36,521 nt of DNA from Promethearchaeota archaeon (GTDB taxonomy: Archaea; Asgardarchaeota; Lokiarchaeia; Sigyniarchaeales; SOKP01). This document shows positions 28,189 through 36,521 of this stretch, one piece after another. How positions within the stretch are numbered: position 1 is the first letter of the stretch; each line of letters opens with the position of its first letter. The notes under the pieces were generated by a model that worked only from the letters and a program-made list of their open reading frames with translations, made no database searches and was not told the origin of the DNA. Made by a program: the position numbers and the translations under genes. The stretch is from NCBI GenBank assembly GCA_019894715.1, contig JAGXOA010000141.1, forward strand, positions 1 through 36,521, in the 5' to 3' direction.

Positions 28189-28211
28189 ATTTACTTATAC
28201 CATATTTTCGA

Positions 28212-28736
28212 TCAATTAGATGTTTCCTTAGGCTTAATTTCATTTGATTTTAGTTTCAATGAAAGTTTTGTAAATAATTTTTGAAGATCTAATTGATAAC
28301 CAATTAAAGGAGTTAATCGTACTTCGTTTGTCTTTTCATCTGTTTCAATGTATCCTTCTTCTTGTAAGATTTTTAAATCATCTAAAATATCTTTTTTTTT
28401 CCTTAATTCTTTAATTTCCTTTACTCTAGCAACTCCTGAATTTGAGTAGGTGCATATAATAACACAGAATAATGTTGCAGCTAATTTAGCTTGACCTTTA
28501 AATGGATTTGCAGCAACTAAGTTTGACATTTCATCATCATAAGATATAAACCAATGATCATCTAAGGGATTAAATCTTATGTAAAGGCCAAGAGTCTCAA
28601 TATATTTAGATAAATTTGTTATTAATTCTTGGAAATATATTGATTCATTTCTACCCTTTACTTGAAATACTTCAATTATCTCTTCTTTAGTTGCTCCCAT
28701 CTGATATTTATTTTTCTTTTTACTTAAATAATACAT
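28212..28736 (-). CDS. ScpB/kite-like winged-helix protein
   Basis: 174 aa, last gene of the SMC operon; 'QAKLAATLFCVIICTYSNSGVARVKEIKELRKKKDILDDLKILQEEGYIETDEKTNEVRLTPLIGYQLDL' resembles the second ScpB wHTH. Confidence 0.6.
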   Translation of the reverse strand: MYYLSKKKNKYQMGATKEEIIEVFQVKGRNESIYFQELITNLSKYIETLGLYIRFNPLDDHWFISYDDEMSNLVAANPFKGQAKLAATLFCVIICTYSNSGVARVKEIKELRKKKDILDDLKILQEEGYIETDEKTNEVRLTPLIGYQLDLQKLFTKLSLKLKSNEIKPKETSN

Positions 28737-28768
28737 TAAAAACGATAATTGATTAATTTAGATCACCT

Positions 28769-29419
28769 TTATATATACAATATATCTGTTTCATGCTTAT
28801 ATTTTACTTCCTTGATTTGTAATAAATGAAGAAGATATACAAATTTTTCGTAGATTTCAATTTGATTTCCCATGCTATCGAAAATAGAATTAAAAGAACA
28901 AGGCAATTTTTTCTTAATTGTTTCGAGAAAATCATTCATTTTATCAGTAAATTTCTGGGTAGGTAATTCAAGAATAAAATTTTCTTTAACTTTCTCTCTT
29001 TTTAGATGTTCTATCACTATAGGTGGTATTCTATCACGACTTAATTTTATTTGACTTTGTTCTAAAAAATCATAAGAAAGTGATTGAAGTTGAAATGTTT
29101 TTATCCAACATTCATTAAAGAGTTCAATAATTTCTTTATCATCTGGATTAGATTTTAAGTATAAATCAAATTTCTTTTCATCTTCCATAGAATTTAATAA
29201 ATCCTGAAATTCCTTAAATTTATCCTTGAGGAGTTCACAAGCATCAATATATACTTTGGAATACTTATCAATATTAGAAGTATTTAATGTATTTTTTAAA
29301 TCATTAAATATTGGTACAAGTTCTAAATCTAGAAGTGAAACTTTTCCCCTTTTAACATCTTCATATATTTCTCTAATTTTATCTTTGATCTCGTCTGATA
29401 GATCTTTAAATTCAATCAT
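28769..29419 (-). CDS. ScpA-like kleisin
   Basis: 216 aa directly downstream of SMC; C-terminal 'LPCSFNSIFDSMGNQIEIYEKFVYLLHLLQIKEVKYKHETDILYI' fits the ScpA C-terminal wHTH pattern. Confidence 0.7.
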   Translation of the reverse strand: MIEFKDLSDEIKDKIREIYEDVKRGKVSLLDLELVPIFNDLKNTLNTSNIDKYSKVYIDACELLKDKFKEFQDLLNSMEDEKKFDLYLKSNPDDKEIIELFNECWIKTFQLQSLSYDFLEQSQIKLSRDRIPPIVIEHLKREKVKENFILELPTQKFTDKMNDFLETIKKKLPCSFNSIFDSMGNQIEIYEKFVYLLHLLQIKEVKYKHETDILYI

Positions 29420-32400
29420 TTAATACTCTTCATTATCTATAACTTTTGGTTCAAAAACGGTAGATATTTCTTCTTCTCCTACTCTTGCCACTCCTATTAA
29501 TTTTTCCGCCAGTCGATATAATGCATTTGAAGATTTTGGTAAAAACATAATCAATTGTATAGGATTATTCTTAAGAGTAGATTTTATTAATTCATATGAT
29601 ATTTCTGAATTCTTATCATCTAAAAACATAGATGCCTCATCAAACATACATAGAGGAGATGGTTTCATTTCTTGTAAGGAAAGTATTAAAGCAATTGCAA
29701 CCATAGATACTTGTCCTCCGCTTAAGGCAGTACAAGATAGCAATGGTTTGTTTGAAGTTGAAGCTTTAATATCTACTCCAAGTTCTTCAAATTCTCCAAT
29801 TAAAATCAAATCACAATATACTTGTATGTTTGTTTCATTAAACTTATTATTAATTTTATCTCTTAATTCCTTTAAAACATCTTGGAATTTATTATAGTAT
29901 GTTTTTTCTAATTCTTCTTCTGTTTTTATCGCAGCTCCAATATCACTTTCCATATCGTCTTGATTTTTTGATATTTTAGTTAAAGATGACATAATATAGT
30001 CTTTTTCAACTAAAATAGAATCATCTACATCATAATATTTAAGAAGATCTTTATCAATTTCATAGATATCTTCTTGAATCTTCTCAATTACTCTAGGTTT
30101 TATATTCTCTTTAGTTGAATCTCCTATTTGTGAATCAATTCTTTCTAAATCTTGGGTCTTATGAGATAGTTCTTGATTAACCTGATTTAAATTTATACTC
30201 TCTTGTTCTAATTTTAATTCCAATTCAATCCTTTTTTCATCTTGAATACTTTTAGCTTTTATATATTCATTTCTCTTTTCTTTATGATTTTTTATTTTAC
30301 TTTCTATCTCCTTGATATGATTTTCAACTAGCTCTATCTCTTTATAAATATCAAATGCATTTTTATCTGCATTTTTGAATTCTTCCTTTTTTGTTTCATG
30401 TGTTGATTCCAAAATATCTGATTGATTGTGAAGTTGGACTATATCTTGTCTGATACTATTAAGTAATTCTTTATTTTCATCTAATTTCTTTTCCCATTTT
30501 TTCTTTTGTCCATTTAAATCTAAAAGAATCGAAGGTATTTCTTTAATTCTTTCATTCCAACTGAAGAAATCTGGATCTTGTTGATCTTCTAAAGTCTTTA
30601 TTTTTAACTCTAAATTATTTATTTCTTCTAAATTTTCAATATTTAATTTTACTATTTCTCCCTTCTCTACATATAGATTATTTTTCTTAGTTGTAATTCT
30701 TCTTTTTTGCTTGTAATTATAAAATAGATCATTAAATATCTCTTTTTTTTTGTATAGATCTTTCTGAATGGTATCTAATTTAGATATTTTTTCTTTTAAT
30801 TCTGAGATTTTACTATTATAATTATCGATATCTATTTCTAATTGTTCAACTTGTTCTTTCTGAGTACCAGTACTTAATAATCCTTTCAATTTTTTAAGAT
30901 AAGGAGTTTCAAAAACATATTTATAAGAAATAATTTGTTCTCCCTTTAATGTTACACATCTACCTTTAAAATTAAATTTTTTATAGATGTCTTTTCCTGT
31001 TTTATAATCATTTACGACTAAACTATTCTTAACCTTGGAATAAATAACTTTTTTTACATTGATATCCATAGTTTTTATTAAATCAGCAAGATATCCAATC
31101 ACTCCTTCTGCTTCAAAATCCATTAATGGCTTAATTGGTGTTTTCTTAGGAACATAAATATTACAATAGGCATTATACTTATTCTTTAATCTTTTTAATA
31201 AGTCTAGCGTATCCCAATCATCTGCAACAAAACTATAGAGTAACTTTTCACCTAAAATTGATTCAATTGCATAGCTAAGCTCATCATCATATTTAATATA
31301 GTTAATAATTGGCCCAATGACTTTAAGGCCTCGTTTTTTAATCTCATCTTTTAAAATATTTACTTCAGTTGGTAAGATTAACTTTTGATGATTTAATGAA
31401 CTTTGTAGGCCTTTAAATTGTCTTAATACTTTTGTTCTCTGAATTTCTAATCGTTTTAAATTTTCTTCTAAGCTAAAAATCTCTCCTGTCTTTTTCTTTA
31501 GCTCAAAATCAAATTCACGTATTAAGTCTGTCGAAGGATTTTCTAAAAACCATTTATTCATATCTAATTTATGGTTAATATCTTTATAACTTTGGAATAA
31601 TTGATCAATCTGACTTTCTAAATCTTTAATTAATATTTCATTATCATTATTGTTTTTTTGTAGATTGTCTCTTTTAAATGTTAATTCATTATATTTATCT
31701 AAAAAATGTTTATTGGCTTCAATTCTGCTCATTAATTCTTTTTGTTCTTTAAATAGATTTTCAATCTCATTATCTATTTTTTCTTTTTCCGTTCTAATAT
31801 AATTTAAATCATTTAGTATTTTTTCATTTTGTTTAGTTTGTTTTTTTATTTGTTTTTTAAGATTTTCAATCTTTTCAGAAATTTCATCTAGCTCTTGTTT
31901 CATTTTTACCTTTTCATTTTGCCACTTTTTGATTTTTTTGGAAATATCTTCTTTTTTATAATTATTTTCACCCAATTCTCTGGAGAGGTTGTTGATCTCA
32001 TCCTCAATACTATTTATTTCCAAATTAATTCTTTGAATTTGTTTAAAATTCAAATCCTGATCTTGTTTGTTTTTATGAATTTGATTCTTTAATTTTCTTA
32101 CTTCTTCAGTTAAATCTATTATCTCCAAAAGTAGTTTTTGTCTATTAGCTTGTAATAATTCATCTTCAAAGTCATTTTTTTTACTAATTAATTCCTTCTT
32201 TTTTTCTAATCTTTCTAGTTTTGGTTTAAGTAAGTCCATACTTGTACTAAGTGAATTCTTTCTCGTCTTAAGTGATATTAATTCATTATTTAAAGTTTGA
32301 ATATCTATTTTTTTTTCTAGGATTTCTTCCCTCAATTCTTTTAATCCTATTCCTTGCTCGAGAAAAGCACATAATTCTGTTGGTTTTAAATCCTTAATTG

Positions 32401-32884
32401 CATCAATATGTCCTTGACTTACAAATGCAAAATGATTATTTGGATTATAATTTAAACTAATTATTATATCTTGAATTACATTTGTTTTAACTCTAACAAA
32501 ATCCTTAGAACCTTTATCTTTTAATGAATAATAAGGAGAATGATCTTTTACCACAGTACGTCTGATCTCTATTGATTCTTTTCCATTTTTTATAGTCACT
32601 TCCACCATTGCATGATCTTGACCATGTCTTATAAAATCTGACCATTTTGGATATCTTAAATCACGTTCATTACTTCCCAAAACAAATTTTAATCCTTGAA
32701 AGATTGAAGTTTTACCAGACCAATTAGGCCCTAATACAATAATAAATTTTGAATCATCAAAATTAACTTCATCTCTTTTAAAAGATAGGAAATTCTCCAA
32801 TATTACTTTAGTAATGTGAACCTTTCCTTTTAGTAAAAATTTATCTTTCTTTTGTGCTGATTGTTCTTGTAATTGAACATTCAA
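29420..32884 (-). CDS. SMC-family ATPase with hinge (divergent)
   Basis: 1154 aa; Walker A 'GPNWSGKTS', Q-loop 'FVSQGHIDAI', long coiled coils, hinge near 'KVIGPIINYIKYDDELSYAIESILGEKLLYSFVADDWDTLDLL', signature 'LSGGQ', Walker B 'LCMFDEASMFLDDKNSE'. Confidence 0.93.
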   Translation of the reverse strand: MNVQLQEQSAQKKDKFLLKGKVHITKVILENFLSFKRDEVNFDDSKFIIVLGPNWSGKTSIFQGLKFVLGSNERDLRYPKWSDFIRHGQDHAMVEVTIKNGKESIEIRRTVVKDHSPYYSLKDKGSKDFVRVKTNVIQDIIISLNYNPNNHFAFVSQGHIDAIKDLKPTELCAFLEQGIGLKELREEILEKKIDIQTLNNELISLKTRKNSLSTSMDLLKPKLERLEKKKELISKKNDFEDELLQANRQKLLLEIIDLTEEVRKLKNQIHKNKQDQDLNFKQIQRINLEINSIEDEINNLSRELGENNYKKEDISKKIKKWQNEKVKMKQELDEISEKIENLKKQIKKQTKQNEKILNDLNYIRTEKEKIDNEIENLFKEQKELMSRIEANKHFLDKYNELTFKRDNLQKNNNDNEILIKDLESQIDQLFQSYKDINHKLDMNKWFLENPSTDLIREFDFELKKKTGEIFSLEENLKRLEIQRTKVLRQFKGLQSSLNHQKLILPTEVNILKDEIKKRGLKVIGPIINYIKYDDELSYAIESILGEKLLYSFVADDWDTLDLLKRLKNKYNAYCNIYVPKKTPIKPLMDFEAEGVIGYLADLIKTMDINVKKVIYSKVKNSLVVNDYKTGKDIYKKFNFKGRCVTLKGEQIISYKYVFETPYLKKLKGLLSTGTQKEQVEQLEIDIDNYNSKISELKEKISKLDTIQKDLYKKKEIFNDLFYNYKQKRRITTKKNNLYVEKGEIVKLNIENLEEINNLELKIKTLEDQQDPDFFSWNERIKEIPSILLDLNGQKKKWEKKLDENKELLNSIRQDIVQLHNQSDILESTHETKKEEFKNADKNAFDIYKEIELVENHIKEIESKIKNHKEKRNEYIKAKSIQDEKRIELELKLEQESINLNQVNQELSHKTQDLERIDSQIGDSTKENIKPRVIEKIQEDIYEIDKDLLKYYDVDDSILVEKDYIMSSLTKISKNQDDMESDIGAAIKTEEELEKTYYNKFQDVLKELRDKINNKFNETNIQVYCDLILIGEFEELGVDIKASTSNKPLLSCTALSGGQVSMVAIALILSLQEMKPSPLCMFDEASMFLDDKNSEISYELIKSTLKNNPIQLIMFLPKSSNALYRLAEKLIGVARVGEEEISTVFEPKVIDNEEY

Positions 32885-32904
32885 ACTATTGGCCCTCTTT
32901 TTTT

Positions 32905-34134
32905 TTATTTTCCAAACGACTTTTTAATAAGATCAATTTTTTTTTTTGCTTTTTCTAAACTTATTTGTGCTTTTCCTGGTGGATCATTTAAAATGAAAGG
33001 ATATTTTGATAATAGTTTCCTATCAAGTTCTTCTAAATGTTCATTTTTAAAGAGTTTATCAATTATAATTACTAAATGATTATAATTTTCTGAAGCGGCA
33101 TTTTCATATAATTGATTTAGCATAAATTCAGAATATCTTTCTGACTTGATATTATCAATTAGATTTTTTACATCTTTACTATGATTACTTCCATTATTTG
33201 AATTATTATTATGATATATATGTTTAATTAACCCATTTTTTTTTTCTTTGTGATTATTATAATTATTTTTATGAAATGATGGAATAAATTCTCCTAATTC
33301 GATTATATTTTTTATAATCTCTGTAATTTCATTACTTTTTTTATTTAATTCTGAATTTAAATGATGTCTTAGAATAGCAATATCTATTAGTTTTTTAATT
33401 TCTTTTACTTCCCAGTTTTCTGTTATATCTGTTATTAGATCTATATCAAAAGTGATTTTGTTATTTTTTTCCATAAATGATTTTAAAATTTGAATTCGCT
33501 CAATTTTATTAATTATTGGTACTTTTATTAGAAAATCAAAAACTTCGAAAATTTCCCCTGAATTTTTTACAATTTCATTGTAATCATGATTTATCCAAAT
33601 TAACAAGATATTATTTTTTAAAAGTGTCTTTAAATTCTTTTTCTCGCGATAATAATAAACAAATTTATTTAATAAGTTTTCATCTCCATAAATCTCATTA
33701 AGTTTATGAGTTTGATCAATTAGAAGTATCTTTTTCTTTTTATTATCTACACTATCTTCTTCACTCTCATCAGTAGATTTAGAATTAAGAAGATTATCAA
33801 TATCACTTAAGATCTCAAAAAAATTTTCAAAAAATTCACTTGAATTTTCAATAATTGTTGACTCTTTTAGTTGTATTAATTTTACAAAGAAATTTGATGA
33901 AATTACATTTAAATAGTCTAAAATGTCTGTGCCTGGAAGGATATTTATTAGAAGACTTCCCTTTAAATCAACATAGCTATTTATTTCTAAATCCTTTGAA
34001 TCAGATAAGACTAGTTTTAAATAGTTTATGATTTCTTTATATTTTTCTCGAAGAAAAATATCTTCTTCTTTTAATTTTATATCCACTGGATTTACAATAT
34101 TAATATATTTTAACATTGTTTTTTTTACAGTCAT
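32905..34134 (-). CDS. Degenerate AAA+ ATPase-like protein (probable pseudo-ATPase), first gene of the SMC operon
   Basis: 409 aa; AAA+ landmarks in order: 'LKGSLLINILPGTDILDYLNVISSNFFVKLIQL' (Walker A position, GKT lost), 'KKKILLIDQTHKLNE' (Walker B position, DQ for DE), 'NNILLIWINHDYNEI' (sensor 1-like), 'FDFLIKVPIINKIERIQILKSFM', lid-like 'DIDLITDITENWEVKEIKKLIDIAILRHH'. Confidence 0.7.
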   Translation of the reverse strand: MTVKKTMLKYINIVNPVDIKLKEEDIFLREKYKEIINYLKLVLSDSKDLEINSYVDLKGSLLINILPGTDILDYLNVISSNFFVKLIQLKESTIIENSSEFFENFFEILSDIDNLLNSKSTDESEEDSVDNKKKKILLIDQTHKLNEIYGDENLLNKFVYYYREKKNLKTLLKNNILLIWINHDYNEIVKNSGEIFEVFDFLIKVPIINKIERIQILKSFMEKNNKITFDIDLITDITENWEVKEIKKLIDIAILRHHLNSELNKKSNEITEIIKNIIELGEFIPSFHKNNYNNHKEKKNGLIKHIYHNNNSNNGSNHSKDVKNLIDNIKSERYSEFMLNQLYENAASENYNHLVIIIDKLFKNEHLEELDRKLLSKYPFILNDPPGKAQISLEKAKKKIDLIKKSFGK

Positions 34135-34407
34135 CTTCCAGATCTCACCATTTTTACATAAATCATTTCTGTATTAAATTAATGGAAATTTAAAATATTA
34201 AATTTTTTTATAAGTTTTAATTTAAAAACAGTGATAATTTTCTCAAATTATTTATTATCGACAAAAACTACCTATTATTACTTATTAATGACATTTAAAA
34301 AACTTAATTAAAATAAAATCAGAAATAAATTAGATAAAAAATCTATATTGTCAAAATTTCATAAATGATTTTTCAATAACTTTGAAAAATAAAATAAAAT
34401 AAAGTGT

Positions 34408-34500
34408 ATGATTGTGAGCCTTATTATAATTTTGGTTAGTTTTATTATCTTAATCGTAATATTTGTTATTTTTATATTCTATAAATGGTTATTGACCTGA
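34408..34500 (+). CDS. Possible single-TM micropeptide
   Basis: 30 aa MIVSLIIILVSFIILIVIFVIFIFYKWLLT; no convincing ribosome-binding site. Confidence 0.3.
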   Translation: MIVSLIIILVSFIILIVIFVIFIFYKWLLT

Positions 34501-34595
34501 ATTTATTATGTTTATTAACAGAAATTCATAAATTCTAATATAAATTCTATTTTTTGTTTATAATTTTATTATAAATATTTTTTCGAAACTTTTAT

Positions 34596-34633
34596 ATATC
34601 CAAGTATATATATGGATATTGAAGTATATATAT
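34596..34633. promoter_or_regulatory. Candidate operator upstream of a micropeptide ORF
   Basis: Inverted repeat ATATCCA (34596-34602)/TGGATAT (34613-34619) and 12-bp direct repeat AAGTATATATAT at 34602-34613 and 34622-34633. Confidence 0.4.
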
Positions 34634-34661
34634 TAAAAAAAAAATATTGGAGTGATATAAA

Positions 34662-34748
34662 ATGGATTTAAGTTTTTTATATACATTATTTTTTTTCTTA
34701 GCATTGATAATCCTCATTGCTCTTGGTTTTAAATACGGTCTTACTTAG
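34662..34748 (+). CDS. Possible single-TM micropeptide
   Basis: 28 aa MDLSFLYTLFFFLALIILIALGFKYGLT, preceded by 'ttggagtgatataaa' (RBS-like); 3' end overlaps the convergent arsR stop. Confidence 0.45.
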   Translation: MDLSFLYTLFFFLALIILIALGFKYGLT

Positions 34749-35142
34749 TATCTTTTATATTTTTTTTAAGTAATTCAAGATAATAAACTATTTTTTCATC
34801 AGTTACCTCATAATGAGTGAATTTTCCCTTTTTCCATCCTCTAATAAGCCCAATTTTCTCTAGTTCCCTTAAATGATGTGAGATTGTGGATTGAGATTTA
34901 TCAAGAATTGCTTCTAATTCACATACACAATAATTTTTAATCCTTAAGCTCTGAATGATCTTTAACCGTTCTTGATTGCCCAGAACAGAACAGAAATTAA
35001 AAACCTCCTTAAAAGATTTCTTTTTATTTAGTTCTATTCCAATTTTTTGTAATTCATTAAAATATTGAATTATATCAACATCATTCAAATCAACGCAACT
35101 TTCCAATGTCTCTATGATAATATTTTTCCTTTCTCTATTCAA
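34741..35142 (-). CDS. arsR: ArsR family transcriptional regulator
   Basis: 133 aa; 'VFNFCSVLGNQERLKIIQSLRIKNYCVCELEAILDKSQSTISHHLRELEKIGLIRGWKKGKFTHYEVTD' with the CVC metalloid-sensing-type motif; divergent to acr3. Confidence 0.92.
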   Translation of the reverse strand: MNRERKNIIIETLESCVDLNDVDIIQYFNELQKIGIELNKKKSFKEVFNFCSVLGNQERLKIIQSLRIKNYCVCELEAILDKSQSTISHHLRELEKIGLIRGWKKGKFTHYEVTDEKIVYYLELLKKNIKDTK

Positions 35143-35219
35143 TATTAGGATGACTCCTTTCTATTATGATACAATGTATAAGAATAAAATAATCCATTAT
35201 TTTTAATATTGAGTATTTT

Positions 35220-35245
35220 AGATTTGAATCGATATATTTAAATCT
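35220..35245. promoter_or_regulatory. Putative ArsR operator in the arsR-acr3 divergent intergenic region
   Basis: AGATTTGAAT-CGATAT-ATTTAAATCT (9/10 arm match), plus a further half-site ATTCAAATC at 35263-35271. Confidence 0.55.
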
Positions 35246-35288
35246 GAGGCAAAATTTTATGAATTCAAATCATTAGTTCAAGATAGAA

Positions 35289-36335
35289 ATGGAAAAAATG
35301 AAAGAAAAAGATTTAGATAAAGAAGAGAAGAAATTTGGAATCTTTGAAAAATATTTAACTCTTTGGGTAGGAATATGTATAATTATAGGTATTTCTCTCT
35401 CCCAAATATTACCAAAAATGAGCAAATTTATTAATTCTATGAATGTAGGGGGAATTTCAATTCCTATAGGTATATGCCTCTTTTTAATGATGTATCCTGC
35501 AATGTTAAATCTTCAGTTTTCAGAATTAAAAAAGTTAAGTAAAAATCCAAAACCAATACTAATAACTCTTATTTCGAATTGGTTAGTTGCTCCATTTATT
35601 GGATTAGCTTTAGCATCTATTTTTTTACAAGGTCATGAACAATTAATTTTTGCAATTATATTATTATCAAGTTCTCCATGCACAGCAATGGTTTTAGTTT
35701 GGGGTTATATGGCTAAAGGAAATCAAGAACAGAATGTAGTGAATACAAGTTTAAATACTATAACAATTATATTCTTGTATATTCCAATGGTTTCTTTATT
35801 ATCAGGTATTCAAAATGTACCCATAGATTGGGTTCTATTAGTTGTCTCATTAGTTTTTTTCATAGGAATTCCTCTATTTTTAGGTATATTTTCAAAAAAA
35901 TTGATCATCAAATCAAAAGGAGAAAACTGGTTTCAAAAGACTTATAGACCTTTAATAAGTAAAATCTCAATTTTAGCTTTATTATTCACTCTGATTATTT
36001 TATTTTCATTAAATGGTGATGTATTGATAAATAATCCTGATCTAATGTTGTTAATTTCAATTCCACTAATAATTGGTTTTGTTATTGTTGTGAGTTATAA
36101 TATATTAATCACCAAAATCTTCAAATTAAAATATCGTGAAGCAATCATTACTGTCATAATTGGTTCATCAAGTCATTTTGAAATTGCTATCGCCACAGCA
36201 ACAACTATGTTTGGGATAGGATCAATCGCTGCGCTAGGGACAACAATGGGGTTATTCTGGGAAGTCCCTATAATGCTTGGCCTTGTATATTTAGGAAAAT
36301 ATCTTAAAAAAAGAAATTTCTGGAAATCTGAATAG
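35289..36335 (+). CDS. acr3: Arsenite efflux permease, ACR3 family (BASS superfamily)
   Basis: 348 aa, about 10 TM; 'SSSPCTAMVLVWGYMAKGNQEQNVVNTSLNT' matches the ACR3 Cys motif region; adjacent arsR. Confidence 0.88.
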   Translation: MEKMKEKDLDKEEKKFGIFEKYLTLWVGICIIIGISLSQILPKMSKFINSMNVGGISIPIGICLFLMMYPAMLNLQFSELKKLSKNPKPILITLISNWLVAPFIGLALASIFLQGHEQLIFAIILLSSSPCTAMVLVWGYMAKGNQEQNVVNTSLNTITIIFLYIPMVSLLSGIQNVPIDWVLLVVSLVFFIGIPLFLGIFSKKLIIKSKGENWFQKTYRPLISKISILALLFTLIILFSLNGDVLINNPDLMLLISIPLIIGFVIVVSYNILITKIFKLKYREAIITVIIGSSSHFEIAIATATTMFGIGSIAALGTTMGLFWEVPIMLGLVYLGKYLKKRNFWKSE

Positions 36336-36362
36336 AAAAATAATAAAAATTTTTTATCATAA

Positions 36363-36408
36363 ATGCTCAAGAAGACCCCTCCCTTTAGGGAGGAGATGAA
36401 TTGAGCAT
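36363..36408. mobile_element. Nested inverted repeat, likely end of an IS200/IS605-type element
   Basis: Outer arms ATGCTCAA/TTGAGCAT (36363-36370, 36401-36408), inner hairpin CCTCCC-TTTA-GGGAGG (36378-36393), an IS605-end-like motif. Confidence 0.55.
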
Positions 36409-36475
36409 GGTAAAAAAACAGGTAAATCGCTACACCCTCCCACTTTTTCTCTATTCATATTCTCTTATTATAGTA

Positions 36476-36521
36476 ATGAAGCTCACGCAAAAGATCAGGA
36501 TAAATCTTTCGAAGGAACAAG
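36476..36521 (+). CDS. TnpB (IS605 OrfB)-like protein, N-terminus only, truncated by window end
   Basis: Open frame MKLTQKIRINLSKEQ... resembles TnpB N-termini ('KxTxKIRIxPTKEQ'); 68 bp after the IS-end-like palindrome. Confidence 0.6.
   Translation, partial: MKLTQKIRINLSKEQ

Noticed and set aside
31895-33079. Plus-strand ORFs at 31895-32092 and 32873-33079
   Set aside because: Antisense to the SMC and AAA+-like genes; F/I/L-rich translations typical of antisense to Lys/Asn-rich coding DNA.

Overview
AT-rich archaeal DNA, 36.5 kb. Gene content (archaeal CdhE-type corrinoid protein, Ras/MglA-like GTPase, longin-like protein, SMC/kleisin cluster, PadR-controlled ABC exporters) suggests an Asgard/Lokiarchaeia-type genome; this is inference and was not tested. 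Left to right: an IS200/IS605-like right end or omegaRNA-like tail abutting an AIR-synthase/HypE-like gene; CdhE; HAD phosphatase plus TPR protein; several small proteins; TatD DNase; a PadR-regulated export locus (PadR, two tandem copies of an ABC ATPase + ABC-2 permease pair, a second PadR, a 1412-aa FtsX/MacB-like permease, two LolD/MacB-like ATPases); methyltransferase-like protein; thymidylate synthase-family protein; longin-like protein; MoaD/Urm1-like beta-grasp protein ending in GG; Maf and YjjX/DUF84 house-cleaning NTPases; RimK-like ATP-grasp ligase; a three-gene cluster ending in a GTPase with an atypical G3 motif; a minus-strand operon of a degenerate AAA+ protein, divergent SMC, ScpA-like kleisin and ScpB-like protein; two possible membrane micropeptides; divergent arsR/acr3; and the start of a TnpB-like gene at the right edge. 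The best candidate for an undescribed system is the AAA+ pseudo-ATPase/SMC/kleisin/kite operon. Second is the noncanonical GTPase with its two uncharacterised neighbours. All family calls come from reading motifs in the translations; no searches were run.
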